The notes: generated from the sequence alone by a model not told the origin. A stretch of 64,000 bases of DNA from Dioscorea cayenensis subsp. rotundata (GCF_009730915.1 NC_052488.1:18408305-18472304), one strand, 5' to 3'. Positions 46,740 to 59,243 are shown, counted from the stretch's first letter. Numbers and translations: made by a program.

Positions 46740-49423
46740 TACATGTGGCCCTGTTATGCCCAACTTCGTGGCATCGACTACAATGTAAGTCACGAACACC
46801 AAATGCTTGTGATTCAATCCTCCTTTTTCTTGGTCATCCGAGTCTCTTCTTTGAGATAGGTGGACGAATACGGAGATGTCGACCCGCATCCATCGGTTTG
46901 TCGTGATCTGGTACAGGGAATATTGGACTCTCATATGCTTCTTTGTACACTGCGACTGTGTAGTAGCCTTCCACGTAACGATGAATGTTTACATCAGTTT
47001 GTAAGATTGCGCAGCAGACATGGTTACAAGGAAGACCGTACATCTTCCACAGACGACAAGAACAAGTTCTATTACATAAATCGACATGGTTGCCCTGCTT
47101 GTCAACGACTTCAAAAATATCACCATCAGATCGTCCTATGACTAAGCATCTGCTTTCTTCAATAGTCTTTTCAATCTTCTTGTGAATCTCCGGGCAAAGA
47201 TGGGTTTCCCATTTCATGCTATTCTCGCGCCGCTTGTACATTAGGTTCATCATCTTGCACCTACATTGGTGGGAAGTACACATGAGAGAAAAAAACACTA
47301 CTACTGCGAATATAATAAAAAACCATGGCAAAGCTACAATATTAAACACTACGCATAAATAAGGAACACTAAATACCTATTGTATGCAAGAAATACAAAA
47401 AAGGAACAACAACCATAAAAACTATACACCAAAAACAAATACGAAATAACAAAAGCGTAAAGTACTCATTACGGTTTAAAACCACATGGTAAAGTCAAAA
47501 CTCAAACATTTAATATAGATACTACATTAGAATGTTTGAAAGTAAATACATTCAGCTGAAATAAAATGACTACTACGCACAGTAATCTAATTAAATTATT
47601 TATACGCATACCTTATCGTGTCAACCATGTTACAGACAGGTAGATGTCGTGCCTCCCTAATCCATGCATTGAAAGACTCTGCCACATTCAAATACATCTC
47701 ACCCCAACGTTGTCCTCTAAACAAGTAATTGCACCAATGCATCATGTCCGACTTTTGAAATAACCAATTATGGGCCTGTGTTGATGCCGCTGACAACGCA
47801 CCCACAGTTGCATCATACTCTGAAGATGTTCATGCATATGCAATCTTAACAACCAACCTCCAACACTCATCTTTTAATCCTTTCCCTAAGTGACTATTAG
47901 CCTTCAAAAAGTTTACTTGGAGATGTCGCAAACAGTAGCCATGTGGGGCAGAGGGGAAGACTTTGGCAATAGCATTAACAAGTCCCTTAGAACGGTCTGA
48001 AATGAATGTAATGATTTTGTGGTAGTCATCTTCACCATATATTGCATCACCCAGAGTGGAAATGAGCCACGTCAAGTTATCGTCAGTTTCATTATCAACA
48101 ATAGCAAAAGCTAGATGAAATAGACCTTCATTACCATCCTTTGCAGTTGCGCCTAGTAGGATGCCACCATATTTACCTAGCAAATGGGTGCCATCGAGGA
48201 ATAGCATGGGTCTACAACCACGCTTAAAACCTTGAAGACATGCATGAAAGCAAAAAAAAAAAACCACGCTTAAAGCGTTCTCCATCCTTCTCAATGATAA
48301 CAATGCTACTTGGGTTGGTTTCGGAAACCTTACTTGCATACCATATCAACAGATCATGACTTGCAACGTCGCTTCCATGGAGAATTCCCTTTGCCACCTC
48401 TTTACCCATCCATGCTTGTTTGTATGGTATCCGGACACCATGGTCACACAATATATCACGTTGTATGTCAACAGCCCGGTATAGAGGATGATCTCGCAAT
48501 TTCCTCATTACTTGCCTTCTAACCCATTTTTTAGAAGCCCTCGGATGAGATGTTGTGCCGATACCCCCACCACATGTATGACTATTTTGGGTTGTTTTGA
48601 TTCTAAATGTTGGGAGGTTTCTATCTCTTGAGGCGTGGACACGCCATTGACATAACTCAGCAGCACATGTGACAGTAACTCTATCTTTATCATTTTTTAT
48701 GAACCTGAAGTTGAAATTGCGGTTGATGGCTAAGTCGCACAATGAATCCTTGAATTCTTGTGCATTTTCGAAGCGTTGGCCAACCATGAAAATTTCAGCT
48801 TCTGTATCTTGTAAAGAATTGCTTATAGTTATGGCTCCTCCATGTGTCACTGCCAGTGTATTTTGCGATGTTGGTACTCTTGTTATATACATTCGGTAAA
48901 CAGTTAGTAAAATAAATAAACAACAACACTTTAAAACTGAATAGTTATGACAAATAAGCTTCGGAAATAACAAAAAACTAATGGCTAAAAAATAAAACTA
49001 ATACCAAACAAACGATACTATACCCAAACACATATTAATGGCCACATATGCGAAACATAATGCAAATCCTTGCCACATTATACAAAAATGAGTGCAAAAC
49101 CAAATAGAATAAGATATTTACAATGACATTGGTGAAGTACAGATGGCCTCCGTTGTTTCATTCACAGTATCTATGATCATGTTCACCACGGTCTTTTTGA
49201 ATATACGATGAACATTACACATGTTCTGAAAGTCATCCTCTGAGCTAATGGAGCATATTGTCTTGTGCTCGTCTGGCATTATATACTTTACTCTCACTGT
49301 AGGAGGTTCGAAAGCCCAATATGTGCACATCTCCTCAAATAATGTTAGCCATCCAGTCAAGACAGTGAAATCTAACACATAACCATCCCCTTTATACTTC
49401 GCAACACCGTAAAACATGTCCAT
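46740..49423 (-). pseudogene. MULE-3 transposase (PB1, MuDR, DDE, SWIM, zinc knuckle), nearly intact
   Basis: Exons from the 5' end: PB1 exon 49423 to about 49120 (VKYIMPDEHKTICSISSEDD); about 48890-47612 with the MuDR domain (GQRFENAQEFKDSLCDLAI, CAAELCQWRV) and DDE domain (first Asp in LFLDGTHLLGKYGG ~48200, second in FISDRSKGL ~47995, Glu in NVAESFNAWI ~47675); then 47260 to ~46740 with the SWIM motif CSCRLWKMYGLPCNH and knuckle CSRCHEVGHNRATC. The last intron (47261-47611) is GT-AG and joins in frame (IR/CKMM). Defects: a +/-1 frameshift at the A11 run near 48251-48261, a TGA at 47829-47831, and a TGA at 46834-46836 just before the knuckle. All catalytic residues survive. It would bind the TIRs and cut out the element in the nucleus. 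Confidence 0.87.
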
Positions 49424-49834
49424 GAAGACCCTGCATTAAGAAAAACCACTATAGATGAAGGACCGATGAACATGATACCAGGAACCCTACATTAAGACCA
49501 AGATATGCATCTTGATGGGGATCTAAGAAATACCTTCACACGTTCTTTGGGATAGAGCTTTGTGAAGTTAGCTCGCCGCCGAAGAATAGAGATGGTGAGT
49601 AGAGATGGGTGATAAAAGAGGAGAATCACTCCAAACCAAGGCTAAGGAAGAAGAAAAGAAAATGAAATGAAAAAAGATACAAGCTTCTCCAGCAAGACAA
49701 AAGATAAGGATGAAGACTTTTGAGTGATGTCAAAGTACAAGCACCATGCTTTCTTGACATGACATGGCGCCAGATTTCCCACCCAAAAGTAAAGGGTAAA
49801 GTGGGGTTTTTCAAAATAATAAACATGCAAAGAT

Positions 49835-49952
49835 GACGGTAGGGACGAAATAGAAATGATTCTAAAAAGGAGGGACTGCAGGGTATACTATTTGGTCAGA
49901 GGGATTTATTGGTATAAATGAAAAGTTTCAGGGACTTATAAGTAATTTTTCC
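49835..49952 (-). repeat. MULE-3 right terminal inverted repeat (diverged)
   Basis: Partner of 43605-43725. It lies beyond the PB1-coding exon of the transposase, followed directly by the second ATATTTTTA. Confidence 0.65.
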
Positions 49953-49961
49953 ATATTTTTA

Positions 49962-50801
49962 TGTCAGTGAGGTAACCATACCTCAAACCTCAACAGTGAC
50001 TTAAGTCCGGCCTTCACCAACAGTGATTGACGAAAATACCCCTATGGTTACAGTTCCCCCTAAGCCCGGCAAAACGGAGTCAACATCCCGTGAAATTTTT
50101 TTATATGCCTAAATTTGGGCAGGGTCATAATGGGAATAAATCTCCCAATCTTTCCACTCCCCACGATGGGCATTTCGGGAACACGCGTTCTAAATAACTT
50201 GCTTGACAGATACCCATGTGAGAGAATTTAGTTATTTGTTTGGGTGTTTTTTTTTCATAAATTTAAAAAATCATAATTCAAGCAACAGAGTCAACCCTTT
50301 TTCCATTTCTATCCCTCATTCTCACCACCAATCTCCACAAACTTCTCAATGTTGGTTTTGCCAGCAAGTGGGTGTTTTAGGAAATGTGCACCAACTTCCT
50401 CAATTCCATATTTTAAAAAATTCAATAATTAATTTTTTTTTTCTGTCCAGAGGTTACCAACTTGGTCTTTTTGCTTTTTTTTTTTTTTTAAAATATTTAT
50501 TGATTTATTTAATTTGTTTTGATGATAACTTGCTAAAAATGAAAAGCTTGGGCCACTTTTCAACAATGCTTGAATGAGATTGGATGGGGTTGCATTTTCA
50601 TGCAATTAGTGCTGTTCACTCTGATGTGTTTGGGCAGTTTCATGTGGATAAATTTAACTTGATGGGACTTGCAATTATATTTATAAATTTTTTTTTCTTT
50701 GCATGCTTTCATATTTTTATATAATGTTTAGGTTTCAAATTAATTTTATTCATTTCAAATGAAATGTTTTTTAAACACACACTCTAGTTATATAATTTAT
50801 T
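49962..50801. other. intergenic DNA, no gene recognised
   Basis: A somewhat GC-richer stretch at 49980-50210 is followed by AT-rich DNA with T and A runs. A 124-codon open frame starting at 50203 is rich in Phe/His/Ser and has no recognised domain. Confidence 0.4.
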
Positions 50802-51002
50802 ACCAACGGCCTTTGAGTCAATTGGTATCGGATCCTTTGCGTAGGATGTTCATTTTGCGTAGAATGTTCATTTTGGGGAGGACCTGAGATCGAACCTCAT
50901 GTCCTACATAAGGTGAGGGCACGTGAGTCGACGTTGAGCTTTGCTCCCCACACGTGCATGTCTCTGGGTTCTAGTGCTTGTCGTCTTTCTCAAAAAATAA
51001 AA
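50802..51002 (+). mobile_element. tRNA-derived SINE, copy 1
   Basis: It is flanked by a perfect 16 bp direct repeat AGTTATATAATTTATT (50786-50801, 51003-51018) and ends in an A-rich tail. Near the 5' end CCTTTGAGTCAATTGGTATC resembles a polymerase III A box, and GATCGAACCTC (about 50893) fits the B box. The same sequence occurs inverted at about 51932-52106. It contains a small internal duplication (TGCGTAGGATGTTCATTT / TGCGTAGAATGTTCATTT). Confidence 0.88.
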
Positions 51003-51018
51003 AGTTATATAATTTATT

Positions 51019-51931
51019 TTATATAATAAAAATACCTTTTTTGTTTTCTTTAAGAGATTTGTCGTTGCTTCCATCAATTAATTGTATTCATTTCAAATAA
51101 AAAAGCTTTTAAATATAAAAAGATTTTTTTTAATATACAGCAACTATATACTTTATTGAATATATGTGTATACTTTTTTCCTCTCCATCAATTAATTTTA
51201 TTAATTTCAAATGGAAAAGCTTTTATTTAAAAATAATAATTGAATGCACACCAACTATATAATTTATTGCCTATAATATGAAACATTTTGTTTTTATGTC
51301 CATAAATTAATTGTATTAATTTCATGTTAAACGTTTTTTAATCTTGTCATAGTTCTTTATAGTTAAAAATTATTAGCTTCTACATTCATAAATTGATGCA
51401 AATAGTAGAGTATATTATGTTGTTTGGCTTTTTTAATAATCTTTTTACTTAAAATTCTTGGTCTAGTTGTATTTATCAAAATCTAAAACATCACAATTTA
51501 CCGTTTATTTTAAAAATCTAATTTTTACAAATAACTACAGTATTCACTTGAGAAAGAAAAACAATTTACAGTATTTTATAAAACTAAACAATTTGATTAA
51601 AACAACAAAAATCAATTTATAGGTCAATTTACACATTAAAATAATAATTAAAAATAATATACGTCCAAAAACCCACATAAGTGATAAAAATATAAAAAAA
51701 ATAAAAACAAACAACTTACAAAGTTAAAAAATTCTGACCAGCAACAATAATCCCACTGCAAATATATATATATATATATTAATACGAGATATTTAAAAAC
51801 CACAAAAGCCACAAGTTCAAGTTTTATTGGATACCATTCTTGATCATCGGTGTGGATTTGCAGTCTGAACGTCATGTCATCAAATGAAGGTCCACGGATT
51901 GCATAATCAATTTCCCACCCAAAAAAATCAA
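51019..51931. other. AT-rich DNA; one possible unrecognised exon
   Basis: Mostly low-complexity. On the minus strand about 51795-51925 stays open and reads protein-like sequence (YAIRGPSFDDMTFRLQIHTD) with normal amino-acid composition, ending at a donor-like site before an (AT)n run at 51761-51778. The domain is not recognised. Confidence 0.35.
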
Positions 51932-52106
51932 ATTTTTTTTTAAGAAAGACGACATGCACCAGAACCCAGGGACGTACACGTGTGGGGAGCAAAAGACCTA
52001 CATGCATTCACCTTGCGTAGGCTATGAGGTTCGATCCTGAGTCCTCCCTGAAACGAATACCTTACGCAAGGGATCCGATGCCAATTGACCCAAAGGCGGT
52101 TGGCCC
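51932..52106 (-). mobile_element. tRNA-derived SINE, copy 2 (inverted)
   Basis: The reverse complement matches copy 1 from the A-box region (CTTTGGGTCAATTGGCATCG) through the B box (GATCGAACCTC) to the 3' part (CCCACACGTG, CTGGGTTCT). The tail is the T run at 51932-51941. CCAAAAAAATCAA on the left and CCAAAAAAAACAA on the right form a likely target duplication with one mismatch. Confidence 0.82.
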
Positions 52107-54885
52107 AAAAAAAACAACTTACACATTGTAAAAGCCTTTGAAAAAAAAAATTAGGAAGGTTTTATTTGTAAAATGGTGGGAGAAAGAGATGGAGAAATGT
52201 TTAGAAGGTTGGAAAAGGTTGGGAAGTCGGAGAAGAAATGAGAGGTCCTTTTATTTATTTATTTATAATAATCATATATATATATATAATTTATTATTTA
52301 TTAAAAAAAAAGGTCGCTTTCTCGGAGGAGACCGTACGAAAGATGGGTCATAACTCGTCCTACTTTTATGGCCGTCGGGCGGGGTTTGGTGCCTTAAGTC
52401 CCATTCACATTCAATTCCACACCACACAACCCCTCCTCTACCTTTCCTTTGAAATTCCACTCTCACCCCTAGTCATTTTCTCTTATTACGATCAATTCCT
52501 TTCCTCCTCTCAAATTGTTCGTATCAGACGGTCCAGATCTTGAGCAGCCGACAGGCTGTGAACAGATCCGATTGATGACGTGGCACATATAAGTGACGGA
52601 GGTTTCGGGGAGTGGAGGGATATGGATCCGCTGTTTGAGTTCGAATAGCGAACTGATTTGATGGTGACGTGGCGAGATGGTATCTTTGTTGACTTTGAAA
52701 AAGTCGTTGGAAAGAAGGAAAAGAAAGAATTGAGTGAAAGTGGTTATCGTATCATGATTATAGGAAATATATATATATATATATATTGTTTTTTTATATT
52801 TATTATATTTTTCTAGATGGTCTTATTCAGTTATTTGACTTTTAAATTGTCTTTATTTGCACACAGCTATTTTTTTTAATGCTGATAATATTAATAACAT
52901 TTATTTATATATATTAAATTTATTAAGGGCAAAAATTTTAAAAAGCATTGGTGGCTCCTTACACTTATGAATTAAGATTTTGTAATATACTCAATATGAA
53001 TTTAATTACAAATAATTAATATATATATATATATATATTCTTAAATTGTTATTTACAAATTTTTCCTAACAATATTGCATCAACACTGATATATATATAA
53101 TAGGGTGGTTTTGATAATTTTTTTTAAAAACAATGCAACAAGCGTACATATTATCAAGGATGTGCACATAGGAGCGATGATTGTCTAAATGTACATCATC
53201 ACCCGATTGACATAAGAAGTGGATTACAAATTTTCTTTTATAGTTAAGGATCTTTGACATCACTATTTTTTGAGCATTTTGAACCTGGATAATGAAGGTC
53301 TTGCAAATCAAGTTTTAGACAGTAAAGCTAATCCCGTTCGACCAGAAGCTTTTTGGTGTGATTTTAATAATCGAAATATGTTATTTTTTGTTGATTTTAT
53401 ATTAAAAAAATCAAACGCTTTTAATGAGATGAGTGTGGAAACAATTTGTGGGTTTTCTGGACTATAAAAATAGTCAAAGTATTTAAATTTCAAATACATG
53501 AGCAACAGTATTTTTCATGAATTTCTCAATCAAATTCTTTTTATTTTTTTAATGAGTGGGAAGAGAGAATTGGACAATTGAGATTAGAGCGCAATAAAGT
53601 GAATCTAATGCAAGGTGTTAGGAATTATGTTTTAATATCCCATCAATTAAATGATGGATTGAGAGGGAAAGATGAGTTTGTTGACAAGTGACAGTATAAT
53701 GTAACAAACTCAAGCCTCGGAATAAATTATGTTTATTTGGCAAAGTTATATACATATATATATATCATGTGAACAGATTTCATTAAGTCCAAGCTATCAG
53801 TGTGAGAAAGCTACAAAGACCAGACTAGAATTGACACTCCAGTGTGGATATATATATAGAACATAGCCTCAAAAGTATAGAGATACCGGAAATAGAGGAG
53901 AAAAAATAAATAAATATAAATATATAAATATATAAATAAAACCTGGGTGGTTGACAACTCAACTTTATATGAAAACAAATAAAATTCTTTTATATAATCT
54001 TGGGACCGATTGCTACGTAGTTGATTGTACAACGACAAACACAACAATCAATTCATTGGAAAATAAATAATAATATATACATAAAAAAAAATAAAACAAT
54101 ACTTTTTTAAGTGAGTTTGATGCCACTTTTGTTAGGTTAGTTAACTGTTAGCCTCCGCAATAATTTAACTGTTAATCTCCACAATCATTGTTTTAAAGCC
54201 ATTTCTTAATTGATTTGATACTCTTGAATAATTGGTGGAGAATAATTAAAATCCACCTAAAACTCTTGAACATTTGGTTATTAAGTAATTTCATTCATAA
54301 TGAACACAAACTGACTAAGTTATCACTACAAACATTAAAGCTGTCAACAAAAAAAATAAAGGAAGCCTACTTAATTTGAGTTATAAATCAAATCAAACTT
54401 GGCTTATCACAAATAACTCAGCTCATATGACAACCTGACCATAATTACAAACAATTTAGATAAGCATTGTATCTAAATAATTAATATTACAGTCATTCTA
54501 AAAAAAATCAAGCAAAAATATATGATTGGTAAAAACATATTCACAAGCAAGGACATCAAAGAGAGAATTACAATTATGTAAGAACTGCACAATTTTGGCA
54601 AAAAGAATATAACCTTTTCTTGTAACTCTTTAAGGTTCTAATGGACAAACTAAAGAAAAATCCTCCAATGCACATCATCGATGAATCTTGGCTAAAGAAA
54701 CTATCTACAACTAGAGAGACATAATCCACAACTGAAAGAGATATGTACAGTTGAGATGAGAACACTAATATAGATTGTTTCCTTGAGAGTAACACCAATG
54801 GTATTGGTTCTAATTACTAATTTTACTATGATGAGAATGTTTTCAAGTTCATATGTTCAGAAAAAATACGCGTATGACCAGCAGG
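52107..54885. other. intergenic DNA without recognised gene; promoter-like patch
   Basis: Contains (AT)n runs (about 52275-52288, 52769-52786, 53020-53038, 53754-53765). At 52330-52740 the base composition rises and bZIP-type motifs appear: TGACGTGGC twice (about 52576 and 52666), plus GTTGACTTT (W-box core) near 52689. No coding sequence that such a promoter would serve is recognised on either side. Confidence 0.4.
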
Positions 54886-57288
54886 TTACTTGCCTAACAT
54901 TATCCTCACAAACTCCTCATAGTTCACCTGGCCATCACCATCAATATCTGCTTCTCTTATCATCTCGTTCACCTCCTCGTCAGTCAATTTTTCACCCAGA
55001 TTGGCCATCACAGAACGGAGCTGCTTATCAATTGCAACATACGAAACAAGAATGAGTGATGTTATAAAAATCTAATGTTCAAGTTGAACGTCTAATGTGG
55101 AAATAATGGTTGATATCCTCAAAATGGTGGCAAGCATAAATTTGTGAACAGAAAGTTTATGGGATTCTAAAAAATTATTGTTTAAGATAGCTAAGTGCAA
55201 AAGATTTTTCTCAGGTATTAAAATAATCCTTGAATTAGACTTAAAATGCTATTATTGATTTCGATTGAAAAAAATTCGACAAAAGAGAATGTGACAAGTG
55301 CTTCACTGCAATTAAACCAATGCGTAGGAGGTGCATGCAAACATAATTCTCTGAACATCGATAATTAATGAAAGAAAGAATAAGCAATCGATTTACCTCA
55401 TCAGCAGAAATTAAACCATTTTGGTCTTTGTCAAAAATCTTAAAAGCTTCCCTCATTTCCTTCTCAGAATCAGCATCCTTTGAAAATACAAATACAGATT
55501 TCATTAGAACAAACAAACACAACCAAGCCTGTGCCACTTGCTAGTTAGTTCTCATGAAGAAAGCAGACAAAAAGAAGGAAACAAGTTAGGAGCAATTAAT
55601 TAGGAATATGTTAAATTAATATTAAACATGAAGTACAAGGCATTCTTACTCAACTAATGATAACACCAGAAAATAAGCTTCTATTTATAGATCTCTAATG
55701 CAAACTGTTTGACTTTTATGGGTCTTAAGTGATCTCTAGGTTCATGGAATGGGGGATGACAAAATACACGTTCATTGAGCTGAATGCATGTAACATTAGA
55801 CATGGCCTTCTCCATTATAAAAGTAAGATGCTCAGTTATGGATTTTGAAACATGAATAAATATACAAAATGTTCTCCACAGTCAGACTACTTGCCAAACT
55901 AGGTGATCACATTAGGGGTACTTCAATATATAGCATAAACCAAATAAGATATAAACCATCCAACTTCGGAAGATTCCGCTCTCAGTCTTGGTTAGTTATT
56001 TCAAGCTTATCACTCGACAAATCCATATATTACATGAACAACATCTAATTAAATACGGCAAAGACAATTTTGCAGGCATTCTGAAGCCATTTGATACCAA
56101 GCAGAGCTTTTTCCTAGTCTTATAATCATGTTTCTCATGACCCTTAGTCAGGTATAGGAAATAGCTTGGACAATCTCTAAAAGTCATCAGAATGGCAGTT
56201 GGATCCATATATCTAGAAATCATTCAGCAAATATTCATTCGAAATCTAAAGCTTACAAATGACAATGCCCAAATACAAGTGAGCCTAAGGAGCACATTCA
56301 CTTATAAAAAGGTGACAGAAGAGAATAGCATACCATGATATCAAGGACAAAACAGATGAAATTCAAGATAACTAAGTTATGATATAAGTCAGTTAAAAAA
56401 AGACATACTTCCATTTTGTGTACCATCAGATTCAAGAACTCAGAAAAATCAATAGTTCCATTTAAATCAGCATCAACGTCATCGATCATAGCCTTTAGTT
56501 CATCTTCAGTCGGATTTTGACCCAAGGATCTCATCACAGTACCTAATTCTTGGGCAGTTATCTGGCCTAAAAGTCAAGAACAAAAGCAAGCACATCAAGA
56601 ATCACGCTGGTGAAAAAGGTACACAGCTAAGTGAACAGTAATACTAGAAATCCATAGACAGTGCATTTCGTCATTCAATTGGAAAAATCAGTAAAGGAGG
56701 GGACAGATGTTTTTGCTACACTCCATTGGTCACATTCATCAACATCACTTGTAACTATTTGAATTGGCAAGATTAGGGTATAGCGGCAATACATGTCATC
56801 ATCTATGCTCATCAAGTTCATGGCTTTTTCCAAAGGAATTTCTGACACTTTCTTGATGGAATTAAGGCAGTGAGTGACATGCAAAAAATGCATCAAAATA
56901 GAAGCGATTGCTAGAATTACCATAAGATTTTTCATATCAATGATTCTTGAATCAAAACTCGGTATGAAACTCAAATGAACTATAGCAACATCTCTATCTT
57001 CAGAACAGAGATTTTTAACAAGAACAAAGACATCCATAAAGAAAGAAAGAAACAATGCGAGAGATCATCGAACTAGATCGAGGTTCTCCAAGAACCCTAA
57101 AAGCAAACAACAACGCTGAAATGAACGACATAAGAAAGAAAGAAATCATCGATGAAATTAGCAGGTCATCAAAGAAGCAGAATGAAGGAGAAGAAGGAGA
57201 AGCAAGACACACCATCGCCATCGCGGTCAAAGAGCTTGAAGACCTCCTTGAAGTCGGCGATCTGCTTCTCTGTGAGCTTCTCCGCCAT
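54886..57288 (-). CDS. calmodulin (four EF hands, 149 aa, 4 exons)
   Basis: Exons 5'->3': 57288-57213, 56566-56409, 55477-55397, 55020-54886; GT-AG introns, 450 bp, exactly 149 residues like plant calmodulins. The four calcium loops are [36 protein letters not shown] and [12 protein letters not shown], each with acidic residues at positions 1, 3 and 12 and Gly at 6. The Lys at the usual position 115 is kept ([13 protein letters not shown]). It is a cytosolic/nuclear Ca2+ sensor that binds target proteins when its loops fill. Intron 1 splits the Gly codon in loop 1, the position typical of plant calmodulin genes. The N-terminus ([19 protein letters not shown]) and several helix positions differ from the near-invariant canonical form, so it may be classed as a CML close to calmodulin. 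No C-terminal prenyl signal; it ends IMLGK. Confidence 0.93.
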
Positions 57289-59243
57289 TTCCTCTGCTTT
57301 GCTTCTTCTTCGTCTTTCTTTAGTTGAGAAAACGAAGACACCTGCTGAAAAAATGGACTGTACTTTATATGAAATTCGCCACTTTTACATATAACACCCT
57401 GTGTATACAGGATATTGCATAACTAACTCATGTATTAATTCTTTTTTCTTTTTTTTTTTAAAAATAAAATATAGGAAAATTTTCGAAATAATTTAATTAA
57501 TTAATTATTAAATTAGATATTATTTAAAAAAACAGTGTCATATACATGTATGGAGCTAACTAGGAGATTTTTTTTTAAATAATTAAAATATATTTATATT
57601 AAATTAGTTTTAAGGAAAATAAAGTAATGAGCATGGCAGGAGGGGAAAGAGAGAATGTTTAATTTTTTAAGCTTAATAAAATGCGTTATAACAAGTCAAA
57701 ATAAATTACTATAAAATCTAAAATAATGTTTGGTTATTTGGATGGCCCATCTCTGGAACAGGGATATGAAAAAAATGGATGTAATTTTTTTGGGGTGTTC
57801 AGTTTAGTTTACATGAATAAAAAATAAACTTTATTTGTTAATTAATATTTGTATAAAATGACTTCTTTTTGTCATCCTAATTAATTATAATAATTATTAA
57901 AAAATAAATTTAAATCTAGTAATTTAAATCATAATTTTTTTATTTTGAAATTTATTATTATTTTTTTATTTTGAAGTTATAAATTTATAAGTAAATTTCG
58001 AAAATTCTAAAGAAATTATAATCAATTTTTTGTTGAATTAAATAATAAAAAAAAACCCAAACCTGTATCACTAACCAAACCCCACTTGTATGGGATTTGT
58101 AAATACTCATCTAGGCCACATCCTTCTACAAAACAGGCCGTAAATTCGTAAATCACAAATTCATATCGTTTGGATAAAGGTCTAACGGTAGTTAGAGTAA
58201 ATCATTTAGTTCGCAGTTAATTTCAACTATTGGTCCACTGAAAAGAAAAAAACCACCTTAAACTTAGTTGTATTTAGTAAAAATTGACCACTTTCATACA
58301 CTTAGTTGTATTTAGTAAAAATTGATCACTTTCATACGCATGAGTGAATTAACAATACACGATCAATATCATCTCAAAGGGTCACATAGCCTTCATGCAA
58401 TCCGGCTCTAATCCTTGTTAGGATTGGTTTTAAAAAAAAAATTATTATTATTTTCAATTTGGTTAAAAAGCTTTTTAAAAAAAATATTTCTTAGAGTAAA
58501 TTAAATACTTCAATGTATATTATATTTAAATAAATTAATAAAAAATACTTTTGTGTATGAAGTTGTTTGAATATACTTTTCATGGCAAATTATTAAAATA
58601 AACATTCATTGAGTTATTATAATAATTCAACTATTATGCATTCAAAATATAGTAATTGCTATTGATAATGATAATAACAACCACACTAATAATAATAGTA
58701 ATAATAATATATAAAAGCACAATCAATTTTTATTTCATAAAAATTAATTTAGTAATTTTGCAACCTAAAATAGTTTTTGAGAAAAACTTTTTTCAAAAAC
58801 ATTAATACCATCCATTTTTTACTTCTACAGAAAAACCAATACAAACAATTTTTTTTAAACTAAAACTAACCCAAACAACCCCCTAATCTCTTTTGGTATA
58901 TTTCCTTCCATCATCTGGCCATGCCTCATCATCTGTTCAAGTCAAGAGTCAGGCATGCTCCATCCACAAGTCTACAACTTGGACATTTCGAAACAAAGAG
59001 ATTCTAAATTCTACAACTTCTACAACTCAAGATATTTGTGCTACACTTGAATCCAATGCATGAATGGGTTAACTTCATCTAATCAGACCAAAGCATGAAT
59101 GGGACCACTTGAACCCAAGTGATTGTTTAACTTGTTTCATTTTTATACTTCCTGATGAGCATGTTAAGCCCTAACTGACTAACATTCTGTAATAAAGAGG
59201 ATTACAATAATGGACATGCACAAAATGACAACATGTGAAACGC
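57289..59243. other. intergenic region between calmodulin and IAR1 genes
   Basis: The first ~60 bp are probably the calmodulin 5' UTR; the remainder is AT-rich. A 38-39 bp direct tandem duplication (CTTAGTTGTATTTAGTAAAA followed by ATTGACCACTTTCATAC) lies at about 58262-58340. The last few hundred bases left of 59243 are probably the 3' UTR of the transporter gene. No coding sequence is recognised. Confidence 0.5.

Larger units (their letters stand above)
43605..49952. mobile_element. MULE-3: two-gene Mutator-like element with PMD-like passenger
   Basis: ATATTTTTA flanks the element on both sides (43596-43604, 49953-49961), a 9 bp target duplication as for MULEs. The ends are diverged inverted repeats over roughly 120-150 bp: left AATTGCTCAAAAGGTCC, right (reversed) AATTACTTATAAGTCCC, then shared phrases such as AAATCCCT and AGTCC[CT]TC. 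Inside are a transposase gene on - (about 46740-49423) and a PMD/DUF1985-like gene on + (44677-46580) that converge. Both are only lightly damaged. The AT-rich duplication could arise by chance, but it coincides with the TIR ends. Confidence 0.85.

Noticed and set aside
46581..47185. Several + strand open frames downstream of the passenger gene
   Set aside because: They are antisense to the SWIM and zinc-knuckle exon of the MULE-3 transposase, which has clear domain evidence.
57780..58080. MITE candidate between GGGGTGTTCAG and CCAAACCCCA
   Set aside because: The end similarity is too short and no target duplication is evident.
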